A stretch of 41,536 nt of DNA from an uncultured Bacteroidota bacterium (GTDB lineage: Bacteria > Bacteroidota > Bacteroidia > Flavobacteriales_F > PHOS-HE28), in contig CADEDY010000031.1 in NCBI GenBank assembly GCA_902826215.1, forward strand, positions 1-41,536. The letters are read 5' to 3'. Shown here one piece after another: positions 31,804-40,819 of the stretch. The translations under genes and the position numbers were made by a program. Every line of letters starts with the position of its first letter. The stretch's first letter is position 1. The notes beneath the pieces are model-generated. The model was not told the DNA's origin and ran no database searches. It saw only the letters and a list, made by a program, of their open reading frames with translations.

Positions 31804-32541
31804 ATGGCATTCGACAAGAACAGCAATTCGTTCACCTTCATCTTTGCTGCGGTTCTGGTGACGGTGGTAGGTACCCTTTTGGCCGTGACCTACATGAGCT
31901 TGAAGCCGGCCTACACCGAGAACGTGCGCCGGGAGAAGATGCAGAACATCCTCTCGGCCATGAACGTGAAAGTGGCACGCGATGCCGCACCGGAGAAGTA
32001 CAAGGAACTTATCACAGAGACCCTTCTGGTGAATGCCCAAGGCAAACCGGTCGAGGGCGATGCCTTCTCTTTGGATGTCTTGAAACAGTACAAGGATTGG
32101 AAGGCCGGTGAGGTGAAGTCCGAAGACCTGAAGTACCCTGTCTACAAAGCGACGGGAGCCGAGGGCCAATTGTACATCCTTCCCATGGTAGGCACGGGTC
32201 TTTGGGGACCTGTTTGGGGCTACTTGAGCGTGAAGAAGGATGGCCGTACCGTTTATGGTAGCACCTTTGACCACAAGGGAGAAACCCCAGGACTTGGCGC
32301 CGAGATCGCAACGCCGGTTTTCCAAGATCAATTCCCAGGGAAGACCATTGCCGATGAGAACGGGACGTACACCGGTATCAAAGTGTACAAAGGAGGAACT
32401 GGTACTACCGACCCGCATGGCGTGGATGGTATCAGCGGTGGCACCATCACCAGCGATGGCGTGAATGAGATGCTGATCCGCACCCTCGCGATCTACGATG
32501 TGTATCTGAAGTCGACCAACACCAGCACAGCAGCCCGATGA
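31804..32541 (+). CDS. nqrC: Na+-NQR subunit C
   Basis: A 245-residue subunit with one N-terminal membrane helix (about residues 9-31) and a periplasmic FMN domain. The motif DGISGGTITSDGV holds the Thr for covalent FMN. It reads SGGT where many homologues read SGAT. TGLWGPVWGYLSV is the conserved FMN-domain strand. It starts 3 bases after nqrB and overlaps nqrD by ATGA. Confidence 0.95.
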   Translation: MAFDKNSNSFTFIFAAVLVTVVGTLLAVTYMSLKPAYTENVRREKMQNILSAMNVKVARDAAPEKYKELITETLLVNAQGKPVEGDAFSLDVLKQYKDWKAGEVKSEDLKYPVYKATGAEGQLYILPMVGTGLWGPVWGYLSVKKDGRTVYGSTFDHKGETPGLGAEIATPVFQDQFPGKTIADENGTYTGIKVYKGGTGTTDPHGVDGISGGTITSDGVNEMLIRTLAIYDVYLKSTNTSTAAR

Positions 32542-33218
32542 GCACCGAAGTGTTGACCCCCGAAGCGAAGCCGGCCGAGCCGCTCTTCAGCAAGAAGAAC
32601 CGTGCATTGATCACCGATCCGTTGAATGACAACAACCCGATCACTGTGCAGGTATTGGGGATCTGTTCGGCCTTGGCGATCACCGTGAAGATGTCGAATG
32701 CCTTGGTGATGAGCATCAGTGTGCTTGCCGTCGTCGTTGTGGGAAACGTGATCATCAGTTCACTCCGCAATGTCATTCCTAGCCGCATCCGCATCATCGC
32801 TCAACTTGTGATCGCAGCCGGTCTCGTGACCTTGGTGGATATCATGCTGAAAGCCTACGTCTACGATGTGGCAAAGCAGGTGGGTGTGTACGTGGGATTG
32901 ATCATCACGAACTGCATCCTCATGGGGCGCTATGAGGCCTTCGCAATGGGAAACAAACCTTGGCCCAGCGCACTCGATGGACTGGGCAATTCGTTGGGTT
33001 ACGCTTGGATCCTGCTTGTCGTTGCTTTCTTCAGGGAGATCTTCGGCTCCGGCGCCGTAATGGGTATGCGTGTGATCCCTGAAAGCTGGTACTCTGTGAA
33101 CGGCGGCTTCTACTTCAACAACAACATGATGATCCTGCCACCAATGGCCTTGGTGATCGTGGGCATCATCATCTGGATCCAACGAGCTCGCAACACGAAG
33201 TTGATCGAAGCAGCTTAA
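32538..33218 (+). CDS. nqrD: Na+-NQR subunit D
   Basis: A 226-residue membrane subunit with six helices. Two cysteines, LGIC43 and the one in [16 protein letters not shown], are at the positions that in the Vibrio enzyme help bind the iron centre shared with NqrE. It has a 30-residue N-terminal cytoplasmic extension ([15 protein letters not shown]). The start overlaps the nqrC stop. Confidence 0.95.
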   Translation: MSTEVLTPEAKPAEPLFSKKNRALITDPLNDNNPITVQVLGICSALAITVKMSNALVMSISVLAVVVVGNVIISSLRNVIPSRIRIIAQLVIAAGLVTLVDIMLKAYVYDVAKQVGVYVGLIITNCILMGRYEAFAMGNKPWPSALDGLGNSLGYAWILLVVAFFREIFGSGAVMGMRVIPESWYSVNGGFYFNNNMMILPPMALVIVGIIIWIQRARNTKLIEAA

Positions 33219-33231
33219 TTCCGCGAAGACA

Positions 33232-33846
33232 ATGAACCTAGTGAACATATTCGTCAAGGCGGTCTTCATCGAGAACATGATCTTCGCCTACTTCTTGGGT
33301 ATGTGCTCGTACCTGGCCGTAAGCAAGACCGTGAAGACAGCCGTTGGCCTGGGAGCAGCTGTGATCTTCGTGCTCGGGGTCACCGTTCCGGTCAACTACC
33401 TCCTCGAGAACTACGTGCTCAAGGCAGGCGCGTTGTCGTGGATGGGTGCCGGTTTCGCCGATGTTGACCTCAGCTTTCTCTCTTTCATCATGTTCATTGC
33501 GGTGGTTGCTGCGATCGTGCAGTTGGTAGAGATGATCGTCGAAAAGTTCGCACCTGCTCTTTATGGTGCCTTGGGCATCTTCCTCCCTCTCATCGCTGTG
33601 AACTGTTCCATCCTTGGTGGAGCGCTCTTCATGCAAGAGCGCCAATACAGCAACATCGCCGAGGCTACCAGCTTTGCTTTGGGCAGTGGCGTGGGTTGGT
33701 TCTTGGCGATCGCCGCCATCGCGGCCATCCGTGAGAAATTGCGTTACAGCGATATCCCAGCTCCCTTGCGTGGTTTGGGGATCACCTTCATCCTTACCGG
33801 GCTCATGGGCATGGCCTTCATGGCTTTCATGGGCATCAAGATCTGA
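33232..33846 (+). CDS. nqrE: Na+-NQR subunit E
   Basis: A 204-residue membrane subunit paired with NqrD as a pseudo-symmetric dimer. LGMC25SYLAV and [13 protein letters not shown] provide the two cysteines of its half of the iron site. The helix pattern and the final [21 protein letters not shown] are typical. Confidence 0.96.
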   Translation: MNLVNIFVKAVFIENMIFAYFLGMCSYLAVSKTVKTAVGLGAAVIFVLGVTVPVNYLLENYVLKAGALSWMGAGFADVDLSFLSFIMFIAVVAAIVQLVEMIVEKFAPALYGALGIFLPLIAVNCSILGGALFMQERQYSNIAEATSFALGSGVGWFLAIAAIAAIREKLRYSDIPAPLRGLGITFILTGLMGMAFMAFMGIKI

Positions 33847-33855
33847 TCACCGATC

Positions 33856-35163
33856 ATGGGTTCAACCATCATCATCACACTCGCGGTCTTCATGACCGTT
33901 ACGTTGTTGCTCGTCGGCTTGCTGCTGTTCGCAAAAGCCAAACTGTCACCCAGTGGTCTGGTGAAGATCCGGATCAACGGGGAGAAGACCATCGAAGTGG
34001 AAGCGGGTAGCACCTTGCTCACGACGCTCGGCGAAGCGAAGATCTTCCTCCCCAGCGCATGCGGTGGAGGTGGAACCTGCGCCATGTGCAAATGCCAAGT
34101 GCTCGAAGGTGGTGGCGAGATCCTGCCGACCGAGGCGCCCTATTTCAGCCGCAAGGCCATCGCCGACAACTGGCGTTTGGGTTGTCAGGTGAAAGTGAAG
34201 AACGACATGGACATCAAGGTGCCCGAGGAGATCTTCGGCATCAAGAAGTGGGAGTGCGAAGTGGTGAGCAATTACAACGTGGCCAGCTTCATCAAGGAGT
34301 TCGTGGTGAAATTGCCTCCCGGAGAGACGCTGCATTTCGAAGCGGGTGGATACATCCAGATCGATGTGCCGCCCTGCGAAGTGGACTTCAAGAACATCGA
34401 CATCACGGCACACCCCGAACTGGTTGCCCTGGGCCGCGATCCGCAGGATTTCCGTCCCGAGTGGGACAAGTTCAAGCTCTGGGACCTGAAGATGAAGAAC
34501 CCCGAGCCGATCTTCCGTGCCTACTCCATGGCCAACCACCCGGCCGAAGGCAACATCGTGATGCTGAACATCCGTATCGCGACACCGCCCTGGGACCGTT
34601 CCAAGAACACCTGGATGGACGTGAATCCCGGTATCTGTTCCAGCTTCGTATTCAACTGCAAGCCCGGCGACAAGGTCACGATCAGCGGACCGTACGGTGA
34701 GTTCTTCATCAAGGAGACCGGAGCAGAGATGCTTTACATCGGCGGTGGTGCGGGTATGGCCCCCATGCGTTCGCACCTCTTCCACCTCTTCCACACATTG
34801 AAGAGCGGCCGCAAAGTGACCTATTGGTATGGTGGCCGAAGCAAGCGCGAGTTGTTCTACTTGGATCACTTCAACAGCATCGCCCGCGAGTTCCCGAACT
34901 TCAAATTCTTCGTTGTCCTCAGCGAGCCGCACCCCGATGACAACTGGAAGGTGAAGAAGGATGTGAACGACACCGAAGGGGACGGCTTCACCGGCTTTGT
35001 GCACCAGGCCGTGATCGACCAGTACCTGAAGAAACACGAGGCGCCCGAGGACATCGAGTTCTACTTCTGTGGCCCTCCCATGATGAACGCCGCCGTGCTG
35101 AAGATGGTGGACGATTGGGGCGTGCCGAAGGAGAACGTCGCGTTCGACGATTTCGGAGGATAG
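33856..35163 (+). CDS. nqrF: Na+-NQR subunit F, NADH-oxidising
   Basis: A 435-residue subunit: an N-terminal membrane helix (about 4-27), then a 2Fe-2S domain with CGGGGTCAMC and a later LGCQV cysteine. FRAYSMANHP binds FAD, and IGGGAGMAPMRSHLFHL plus YFCGPPMMNAAV form the NADH site. It takes electrons from NADH and passes them via FAD and Fe-S to the other subunits. Followed after 8 bases by apbE. Confidence 0.97.
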   Translation: MGSTIIITLAVFMTVTLLLVGLLLFAKAKLSPSGLVKIRINGEKTIEVEAGSTLLTTLGEAKIFLPSACGGGGTCAMCKCQVLEGGGEILPTEAPYFSRKAIADNWRLGCQVKVKNDMDIKVPEEIFGIKKWECEVVSNYNVASFIKEFVVKLPPGETLHFEAGGYIQIDVPPCEVDFKNIDITAHPELVALGRDPQDFRPEWDKFKLWDLKMKNPEPIFRAYSMANHPAEGNIVMLNIRIATPPWDRSKNTWMDVNPGICSSFVFNCKPGDKVTISGPYGEFFIKETGAEMLYIGGGAGMAPMRSHLFHLFHTLKSGRKVTYWYGGRSKRELFYLDHFNSIAREFPNFKFFVVLSEPHPDDNWKVKKDVNDTEGDGFTGFVHQAVIDQYLKKHEAPEDIEFYFCGPPMMNAAVLKMVDDWGVPKENVAFDDFGG

Positions 35164-35165
35164 CC

Positions 35166-35189
35166 GATCGGATGATCAGACGATCAGAT
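35166..35189. repeat. Three 8-bp tandem units between nqrF and apbE
   Basis: GATCGGAT, GATCAGAC and GATCAGAT follow one another immediately after the nqrF stop. They overlap the apbE ATG, so the repeat encodes its first residues. Such GATCAGAn runs look like simple-sequence intergenic repeats. Confidence 0.5.
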
Positions 35190-36224
35190 AATGGGAAGCC
35201 CTGCCTTGTGCAGGGTTTTCTACTTTGTTGCGGTGCTTTGCTGCTATTGGCAGCGTGTCAATCGAAGTCCACCGAAGGGTCGGATCAGCTTACCCTTCAA
35301 GGTAATGCCCAAGGATCGACCTTCACGATCAAATACTTGGACAGTTTACACCGCGACTTCAGCGGCCCGGTGGACAGCATCTTTCGCGTGATCGATCGAA
35401 GTTTGAGTCTTTGGGATAGCACCAGCACGGTGACGCGCTTCAACGCTTCTGCGGACACATTCGAGACCACGGATCCGCACTTTCGGGTGGTGCATTCACT
35501 TGCGCTCGGGTATTGGCGAACGACCGATCACGCTTTCGATCCGACCGTATTGCCCTTGGTCCGTGCCTGGGGTCTTGGAAAGTCGGGCCGATCGGAATTG
35601 GACACGACCTTGATCCGTGGGCTAAGGTCGCATGTCGGTATGGATCGGATCAAATTCACGGAGAGGTTTCGATCGAAGCCCGATGCATCGATGACCTATT
35701 TCAAGCGATCAGCCCACGTGCAATTCGACCCCAACGGCATTGCCCAAGGCTACACGGTGGATGTGATCGCGCTATACCTCCAGCAACAGGGCATCGCCAA
35801 TTACATGGTCGAGGTGGGCGGCGAAGTAAGGTGTAGCGGTTTGAACGAAAGCGGTAAGCCGTGGTTGATGCAGATCGACAAGCCCGAGATGGAGCACGTA
35901 CAACAGACCGTTGTTCCGTTGCAGGACAAGAGTTTGGCGACAAGTGGGAACTACCGGAAGTTCATCGAGATCGGCGGGAAGCGATATGGACACACCATCG
36001 ATCCGCGCACCGGTCGACCGGCCATGAATGCCTTGCTCAGCGCCAGCGTCATCGCCGATGATTGCGTGACGGCGGATGCCTTGGGAACAGCACTCATGGT
36101 CATGGGGCCCGAAGAAGGAAAGGCTTGGCTATCGCAGCATCGCGAGGTGGAAGCCTATTTCATCATCGATGACGGCGCTGGCGGCTACGAGGTCTGGAAC
36201 ACGCCGGTTTGGCCGACCAAGTGA
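35172..36224 (+). CDS. apbE: FAD:protein FMN transferase, lipoprotein
   Basis: A 350-residue exported lipoprotein (signal with LLLLAACQS). ApbE transfers FMN from FAD to Thr in SGAT-type motifs, here expected to act on NqrB and NqrC. Family motifs: FDPNGIAQGYTVD, NYMVEVGGEVRCSG, ATSGNYRKF, HTIDPRTGRP and ADDCVTADALGTALMVMG, the last with the metal-binding Asp and Thr. It lies 8 bases after nqrF. The ATG falls within a simple repeat. Confidence 0.95.
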   Translation: MIRRSDNGKPCLVQGFLLCCGALLLLAACQSKSTEGSDQLTLQGNAQGSTFTIKYLDSLHRDFSGPVDSIFRVIDRSLSLWDSTSTVTRFNASADTFETTDPHFRVVHSLALGYWRTTDHAFDPTVLPLVRAWGLGKSGRSELDTTLIRGLRSHVGMDRIKFTERFRSKPDASMTYFKRSAHVQFDPNGIAQGYTVDVIALYLQQQGIANYMVEVGGEVRCSGLNESGKPWLMQIDKPEMEHVQQTVVPLQDKSLATSGNYRKFIEIGGKRYGHTIDPRTGRPAMNALLSASVIADDCVTADALGTALMVMGPEEGKAWLSQHREVEAYFIIDDGAGGYEVWNTPVWPTK

Positions 36225-36230
36225 TCCTCT

Positions 36231-36830
36231 TCAGTCCTCGATGATGATGCCTGTGCGGTCCAAGAGGCCGGCTACGCCATCCTTGGAGAACCGCGCCTTC
36301 CGGATGCGATTGGTCGAGGGATCGATGGAATAATTCAATGCGCCACGGAAGTCGGCGCCTTCGAGCACGGTGCCATCGAAGACCGCAGCACCAAGATCAC
36401 TGCCAGCAAAGGAACCGTTCGTGAAGTCGGCGCTGCTGAGGTCCGTTTCGCGCATGCGGCACCGATCGAACTTCGTGCCCTTTAAACGCAGTCCATGGAA
36501 CGTGGCCAGATCAAGAATGCACTGATCGAAGGTGAAGGCGATCAAGAAGGTGTGGCAGCTATCGAATCGTGCGCCCAAGAGCTTACAACGTTCGAAACGG
36601 ACCACCCGGAAAGAGGTACATTCCAGTTGGACCAGGCTCAAGTCACAATCCCGGAAAACGCACTCCACAAAGGTCTTCTTACTGAGGTCCGCGTTCTTCA
36701 GATCCAAGTGGTCGAAAGTGCAACGGTCGTATTCCAAGGCAAGTAGTCCATAGGCGCCGATGTCCAGCAATGTGAAGATCCTATCCTCTTCGATCAAGGA
36801 AACCTTCGCAGACCGGTCGGGAGCAGCCAT
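36231..36830 (-). CDS. Pentapeptide-repeat protein
   Basis: A 199-residue soluble protein. From about residue 30 it repeats A(D/N)LxX-like units: FDHLDLKNADLSKKTF, FRDCDLSLVQLECTSF, FHGLRLKGTKFDRCRMRETDLSSADFTNGSF and LEGADFRGAL. Such repeats form a right-handed beta helix. The last 35 residues (SIDPSTNRIRKARFSKDGVAGLLD) are conserved in similar Bacteroidota proteins. Ligand unknown. It lies just downstream of the 4-Cys protein gene on the same strand and may be cotranscribed; it is convergent with apbE. Confidence 0.9.
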   Translation of the reverse strand: MAAPDRSAKVSLIEEDRIFTLLDIGAYGLLALEYDRCTFDHLDLKNADLSKKTFVECVFRDCDLSLVQLECTSFRVVRFERCKLLGARFDSCHTFLIAFTFDQCILDLATFHGLRLKGTKFDRCRMRETDLSSADFTNGSFAGSDLGAAVFDGTVLEGADFRGALNYSIDPSTNRIRKARFSKDGVAGLLDRTGIIIED

Positions 36831-36847
36831 TGAGGTGGGATCGCCGA

Positions 36848-37045
36848 TCAAGCCTTGCACTTCTCTTCGGGGCGTGCACCGCAAAGGCCACAACTGCCGC
36901 CTTCGGCTTGAACGAGCGGATTGTTGCTGGCACAGGTGCCTGCGAACTGTCCGCCTTTCTTCGCTAGGATCTTGATCGCGATCCCTGCAAATCCGAGTGC
37001 CAGAAGGCCAACACCCAAGAGTATGGTGAGCACTGTGGTTGACAT
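36848..37045 (-). CDS. Small membrane protein with four cysteines, candidate NqrM-like Na+-NQR maturation factor
   Basis: A 65-residue protein: one N-terminal helix (about residues 4-27, TVLTILLGVGLLALGFAGIAI), a short basic stretch KKGG, then a cysteine-rich tail with C38, C52, C55 and C63 (GTC, GGSCGLCG, EKC). NqrM (DUF539) of Vibrio has one helix followed by a four-cysteine tail with SCGG, and delivers iron to the NqrD/NqrE site. I see no close sequence match beyond this layout, so the role is inference from topology, cysteines and location beside nqr-apbE. The TACCTTTG promoter lies just before the ATG. Confidence 0.75.
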   Translation of the reverse strand: MSTTVLTILLGVGLLALGFAGIAIKILAKKGGQFAGTCASNNPLVQAEGGSCGLCGARPEEKCKA

Positions 37046-37049
37046 GGAG

Positions 37050-37057
37050 CAAAGGTA
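37050..37057 (-). promoter_or_regulatory. -7 element TACCTTTG of the 4-Cys protein gene
   Basis: Minus-strand TACCTTTG, an exact TAnnTTTG match, is followed by CTCC and the ATG. The transcript would start at or near the start codon, so this operon (with the pentapeptide gene) has a promoter separate from nqr. Confidence 0.5.
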
Positions 37058-37116
37058 CGATCCGCACCAGCCTATGGTCGGTCGAGGATCCGGGAAAATT
37101 CCTCATTTTCACAGGA

Positions 37117-37638
37117 ATGAACGACCTCGGATCACGACCGCGTTTTCGATTCCGTACGACGATCCCGTTAGGAGTGATCCAAGAACGCATGCAGGCTGGT
37201 ATTCGTGATCAGAACCCGATGGGGTTGCATCTTGGAGGCACCGGAGGTCACTTTGTTCTGCGGTTCCCTGAAGTTGACCAGCAAGCTTGGACCCCTCAAA
37301 TGGATATGGATGTGGGGCCAGAGGAGGGCCGACCGGAAGTGAACTTGGTCCGTTGCCAGATCGGCCCGTCCCCGTCGGTGTGGATGTTATTTCTCGGTGG
37401 GTACCTGGCATTGGGTCTTACGGCCCTGCTCGGCATCACATTGGGAATGTCCCAACAGTTCTTGCACGTACCTGTATGGGGTTATTGGCTTGCCCTGCCG
37501 ACACCCTTCCTAGCGTTTGTTCTGTGGTGGTTGGCCAGAGAGGGTCAACGACGCTCCATTGATCAAATGCAAGGTCTGAAGCGGTTCGTACAAGAGGTCT
37601 TTGCCGATGTCCTTCATAGCGTCGATGAAGACCGGTAG
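37117..37638 (+). CDS. Hypothetical two-helix membrane protein
   Basis: A 173-residue protein starting at ATG after AGGA. Residues 1-85 are soluble (RFRFRTTIPLGVIQERMQAGI, LGGTGGHFVLRFPE). Two membrane helices follow at about 92-112 (WMLFLGGYLALGLTALLGI) and 122-142 (YWLALPTPFLAFVLWWL), and a helical tail ends the protein. The same frame is open further upstream; this ATG has the best ribosome-binding site. No function can be inferred; it precedes bshA by 50 bases. Confidence 0.6.
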   Translation: MNDLGSRPRFRFRTTIPLGVIQERMQAGIRDQNPMGLHLGGTGGHFVLRFPEVDQQAWTPQMDMDVGPEEGRPEVNLVRCQIGPSPSVWMLFLGGYLALGLTALLGITLGMSQQFLHVPVWGYWLALPTPFLAFVLWWLAREGQRRSIDQMQGLKRFVQEVFADVLHSVDEDR

Positions 37639-37646
37639 TACCTTCG
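37639..37646 (+). promoter_or_regulatory. -7 element TACCTTCG upstream of bshA
   Basis: TACCTTCG begins one base after the stop of the preceding gene and 43 bases before the bshA ATG. It fits the window's TAnnTTCG pattern and would allow bshA to be transcribed on its own. Confidence 0.4.
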
Positions 37647-37688
37647 CACGCGAGTGAACGAGCTGCACAGCGCTCTTCGCGGAATTGC

Positions 37689-38819
37689 ATGAGAATAGGG
37701 ATCGTTTGTTACCCCACCTTCGGAGGAAGCGGCGTGGTGGCCACGGAGCTGGGCATGGCCTTGGCCGAGAAAGGGCACATCATCCATTTCATCACCTACG
37801 ACCGGCCGGTGCGATTGCGCGATCATCCCAATGTCTTCTACCACGAGGTGCGCGTGAGCGATTATCCACTCTTCGACTACCAGCCGTATGAACTGGTGCT
37901 CACCAGTAAGCTGGTGGATGTGGCCAAGTTCGAAGGGCTCGACCTGTTGCATGTGCATTACGCGATCCCGCACGCATCCGCCGCGTGGATGGCCCAAAGG
38001 ATCCTTGCAGCGGAAGGGAAGCACCTTCCTTTCGTGACCACCTTGCACGGTACCGACATCACTTTGGTAGGCCGCGACCCCAGCTTTGAGCCAGTGATCA
38101 CGTTCAGCATGGAACGCAGCAACGCGGTCACGGCGGTTTCGGAAAGTTTGAAGCAGGATACCTACACGCACTTCCCCTTGAAACGCCAAGTGGAGGTGAT
38201 CCCCAACTTCGTTTGTGTGAAGCAGTACCCGAACACCCCGGATCCCGCGCTGCGCAAGCGTTATGCACCGAACGACGAGAAATTGGTGGTCCATGTCTCC
38301 AACTTCCGGCCGGTGAAACGGGTGGAGGATGTGCTCGCCATGTTCAACCTGCTTCGAGAGCGCATCCCAGCGCGCTTGCTCTTGATCGGCGATGGCCCGG
38401 AACGTCAACGTTTAGAAACCTTGTGTCGACATTCGAGTTCGTGCCATGCGATCCAGTTCCTCGGCAAAATGACGCGTCCGGAGGAGGTGGTGGCGAGCTG
38501 CGACCTCTTCGCGCTCACCAGCGAAAGCGAGAGCTTCGGTCTTGCTGCATTGGAGGCCATGGCGTGTGGTGTTCCAGTAGTGAGTACCAACGGTGGCGGC
38601 CTGCCGGAAGTGAACATCCACGGGAAAAGCGGCTTGTTGAGCCCGGTAGGTGATCCGGCCGCCATGGCGGAGAATGCGTTCGAGATCCTGAACACCCCGG
38701 ATTCCTTTGCGCGATTCCGCCAAGGAGCGTTGGATCAGGCGCAGCGTTTCGACCTGAGCTTGGTGTTGCCACGTTATGAGCGGTTGTACGAGTCGGTGTT
38801 GGCTGCAGAGAACGTGTGA
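37689..38819 (+). CDS. bshA: N-acetyl-alpha-D-glucosaminyl L-malate synthase (bacillithiol pathway)
   Basis: A 376-residue GT4 glycosyltransferase joining UDP-GlcNAc to L-malate, the first step of bacillithiol synthesis. [22 protein letters not shown] is the BshA start. [42 protein letters not shown] and [27 protein letters not shown] (ExFGxxxLEA) follow in order. Bacillithiol is the low-molecular-weight thiol of many Bacteroidota. The gene overlaps the next one (TGATG). Confidence 0.95.
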   Translation: MRIGIVCYPTFGGSGVVATELGMALAEKGHIIHFITYDRPVRLRDHPNVFYHEVRVSDYPLFDYQPYELVLTSKLVDVAKFEGLDLLHVHYAIPHASAAWMAQRILAAEGKHLPFVTTLHGTDITLVGRDPSFEPVITFSMERSNAVTAVSESLKQDTYTHFPLKRQVEVIPNFVCVKQYPNTPDPALRKRYAPNDEKLVVHVSNFRPVKRVEDVLAMFNLLRERIPARLLLIGDGPERQRLETLCRHSSSCHAIQFLGKMTRPEEVVASCDLFALTSESESFGLAALEAMACGVPVVSTNGGGLPEVNIHGKSGLLSPVGDPAAMAENAFEILNTPDSFARFRQGALDQAQRFDLSLVLPRYERLYESVLAAENV

Positions 38820-39388
38820 TGGAACAGCTGAGCGAACGGGTGAGCGTGGACCGGCGGGATGGCCGCGTGAGCGTAGTGATCAGTGCACGCATATCGAAGC
38901 CTCGAGAAGCCTTGTTGGTATCCTGGTTCGGTGCCTGGATCGCCATCGGGATCTACGTGATGTATGCACGAACGACACTGGAGAGCGGTGATCCATTGCG
39001 GCAGTATCTCTTGGCTTTTCTGGCCTTTTGGCTCTTCTTCGCGTTGCGGGTAGGAAAGGCCGTTTTGTGGCGTTTGAAAGGCTTCGAATTGTGGCGTGTG
39101 AAGGATGGAACCCTGACGATCAAGGACAGTTTGTTCGGCTACGGTAAAGCGAACACCTACTTCGTTGAGAACATCAGCGCCATGGGGCTGCTGAACATCG
39201 ATCGCAGCTCACTGAAGTACCAGTTGAGCGATTCGTTCTGGACCATCGGCGGAGAGCGGCTCGGGTTCGAGAACGCTGGTCGGAAGGTGATCTTCGGCAA
39301 GGGGCTCAACGATGATGAAGCGCGCCGTGTGCTCCGCGTCTTGCAGGATGCGCTGAAACGCTCCCGAAAGGAAGTAGCGGCTCAATAG
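38819..39388 (+). CDS. Hypothetical membrane protein coupled to bshA
   Basis: A 189-residue protein whose ATG overlaps the bshA stop. Two helices (about 31-49, LLVSWFGAWIAIGIYVMYA, and 62-80, YLLAFLAFWLFFALRVG) are followed by a cytoplasmic PH-like part with FELWRVKDGTLTIKDSLFGYG and the tail of alternating strands (IGGERLGFENAGRKVIFGKGL). The pattern resembles many small Bacteroidota membrane proteins of unknown function. The tail overlaps the convergent CoA transferase gene by 7 bases. Confidence 0.7.
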   Translation: MEQLSERVSVDRRDGRVSVVISARISKPREALLVSWFGAWIAIGIYVMYARTTLESGDPLRQYLLAFLAFWLFFALRVGKAVLWRLKGFELWRVKDGTLTIKDSLFGYGKANTYFVENISAMGLLNIDRSSLKYQLSDSFWTIGGERLGFENAGRKVIFGKGLNDDEARRVLRVLQDALKRSRKEVAAQ

Positions 39389-40449
39389 GGCTCTATCCGG
39401 AAGGCGTTTCCACGGATCCGCCGAGTGGGTCTGCCATCGATCTCCGACTCCAGGATCATGCCCTTCGCGATCGGTGTCGCCATCGCCTCGTCGATCGTTC
39501 TGACCGCACCGGCAGGGACTTCAGCGTTCAGCAAGGCGACCAGGAGCGTGTCGCGATCCATTCCTGCTATGGCCGACCCCAACTCATCGGCCAGTGCACG
39601 ACGGTGGGCAACGCGATCGACGTTCCGTGCGAAACGACCGTCCTTCGGAAGCTCTGGTCGACCCAGAACATCGCACAGTCCAGCGAATTGCGCATCGCTT
39701 CCCACAGCTAGGATGATCCTTCCGCCTGAACGGCACGTGAAGACCTCACCGTACGGGGCGATGTTCGGATGCAAGGTCCCCAGTGGCTGGGCAATTGCGC
39801 CCGCCATCAAATAGTTGCTTGCTTGATTCGTGAGCCCGCTCAATGCCGCTTCCTCCAATGAAACGTCGACGTAAGCTCCCTTTCCCGTGCGATCGCGCTG
39901 CCAAAGCGCGAGAAGAATACCCTCTTTCAGTTGATGGGCGGCCAATTCATCGATCAAGGCGATCGGTAGTTTGGCCATGTGCTGCGAATCGGTCCCCGTC
40001 ATGCTGATGTATCCTGACTCCGCCTGAAGAACAATATCAAAGGCAGGGCGGTCGGGTTGATCCGCGAAGCCCTTGATGTGGCCGTGGATCAACCGCGGAT
40101 TCAGCGTGTGCAACCGATCGCGCTGCAGACCCAGCTTCTCCGAATCGGCTGCCAGGTGATTGGTAATGAGCACATCGGCGCGAACAAGCAGCGCATCGAA
40201 AACGGCTCGGTCCGTCCCGTTCTTGAGATCCAACGCCAGGTGTTCCTTGCCCCAATTCACGCTGCTGAAATAGGCGCTGACCGGCGAGAGCGGGTCCTCC
40301 ACTGGAAGTTTCCATTTGCGGGTGACATCACCACCCGAACGCTTGTTCTCGATCTTGATCACACGGGCACCCAGCTCGGCGAAGTGCATTCCAATAGCAG
40401 GACCGGCCAGTACCGCTGCAGTTTCTAGGACGATGAGATCACTCAACAT
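39382..40449 (-). CDS. CaiB/BaiF-type (family III) CoA transferase
   Basis: A 355-residue CoA transferase. MLSDLIVLETAAVLAGPAIGMHFAELGARVIKIEN is the typical N-terminal Rossmann-like start. DVTRKWK, VLITNHLAADSEKLGL, MAKLPIALIDELAAHQL (with the family's active-site Asp region) and GKGAYVDVSLEEAALSGL follow. Members move CoA between carboxylic acids, with activities from carnitine to oxalate and alpha-methyl-acyl racemase. It is shorter than the 400 or so residues usual. The substrate is not readable. The ATG is preferred over a start 37 codons upstream, and TACTTTCG sits 5 bases before it. Confidence 0.88.
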   Translation of the reverse strand: MLSDLIVLETAAVLAGPAIGMHFAELGARVIKIENKRSGGDVTRKWKLPVEDPLSPVSAYFSSVNWGKEHLALDLKNGTDRAVFDALLVRADVLITNHLAADSEKLGLQRDRLHTLNPRLIHGHIKGFADQPDRPAFDIVLQAESGYISMTGTDSQHMAKLPIALIDELAAHQLKEGILLALWQRDRTGKGAYVDVSLEEAALSGLTNQASNYLMAGAIAQPLGTLHPNIAPYGEVFTCRSGGRIILAVGSDAQFAGLCDVLGRPELPKDGRFARNVDRVAHRRALADELGSAIAGMDRDTLLVALLNAEVPAGAVRTIDEAMATPIAKGMILESEIDGRPTRRIRGNAFRIEPY

Positions 40450-40453
40450 GGGG

Positions 40454-40461
40454 CGAAAGTA
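40454..40461 (-). promoter_or_regulatory. -7 element TACTTTCG of the CoA transferase gene
   Basis: Minus-strand TACTTTCG followed by CCCC and the ATG; TAnnTTCG type. It confirms the shorter start of the CoA transferase. Confidence 0.45.
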
Positions 40462-40599
40462 GGGGGCATGGCAGGGCGTCGAGGAAATATGGGGCGTACC
40501 AAGTTCGATCACGAAGTGGATCGAGCCCGGCTCGCTTCGCTGGACTTGAGCCTTTTTCATGCCCTTCGTCGCTCAAGTGCTGCTTGGCTCCTTGGTCGC

Positions 40600-40629
40600 G
40601 AAAAGCCCCGCCGCTTCGCGACAGGGCTT
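40600..40629 (-). terminator. Duplicate tRNA-Leu terminator
   Basis: Copy of the tRNA-Leu terminator in the left repeat unit. The stem AAGCCCTG / CGGGGCTT has one G-T pair and is followed by TTTT on the minus strand. A second stop for read-through from the tRNA. Confidence 0.6.
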
Positions 40630-40779
40630 CATCATCAAGTGCCCAGGACTGGATCGACTTCGCTTCGCTACGTCGGACCAGGTTTGGCCGTGAAATGGAT
40701 CAAGCCCGGCCCGCTTCGCTGGCCTCGGGGCTTTTTCATGCCCTTCGTCGCTCAAGCGTTGCTTGGCTCCTCGGTCACG

Positions 40780-40809
40780 AAAAAGCCCTGCCGCTTCGCG
40801 ACAGGGCTT
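40780..40809 (-). terminator. Intrinsic terminator of tRNA-Leu
   Basis: On the minus strand AAGCCCTG, an 11-base loop and CAGGGCTT form an 8-bp stem followed by a run of T. It begins 11 bases after the 3' end of the tRNA. Confidence 0.75.
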
Positions 40810-40819
40810 CATCATCAAG

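Noticed and set aside
30622..32418. 598-codon minus-strand frame
   Set aside because: Antisense to nqrB and nqrC. Histidine- and glutamine-rich complement of membrane helices.
33946..35037. 363-codon minus-strand frame
   Set aside because: Antisense to nqrF, which has all its cofactor motifs.
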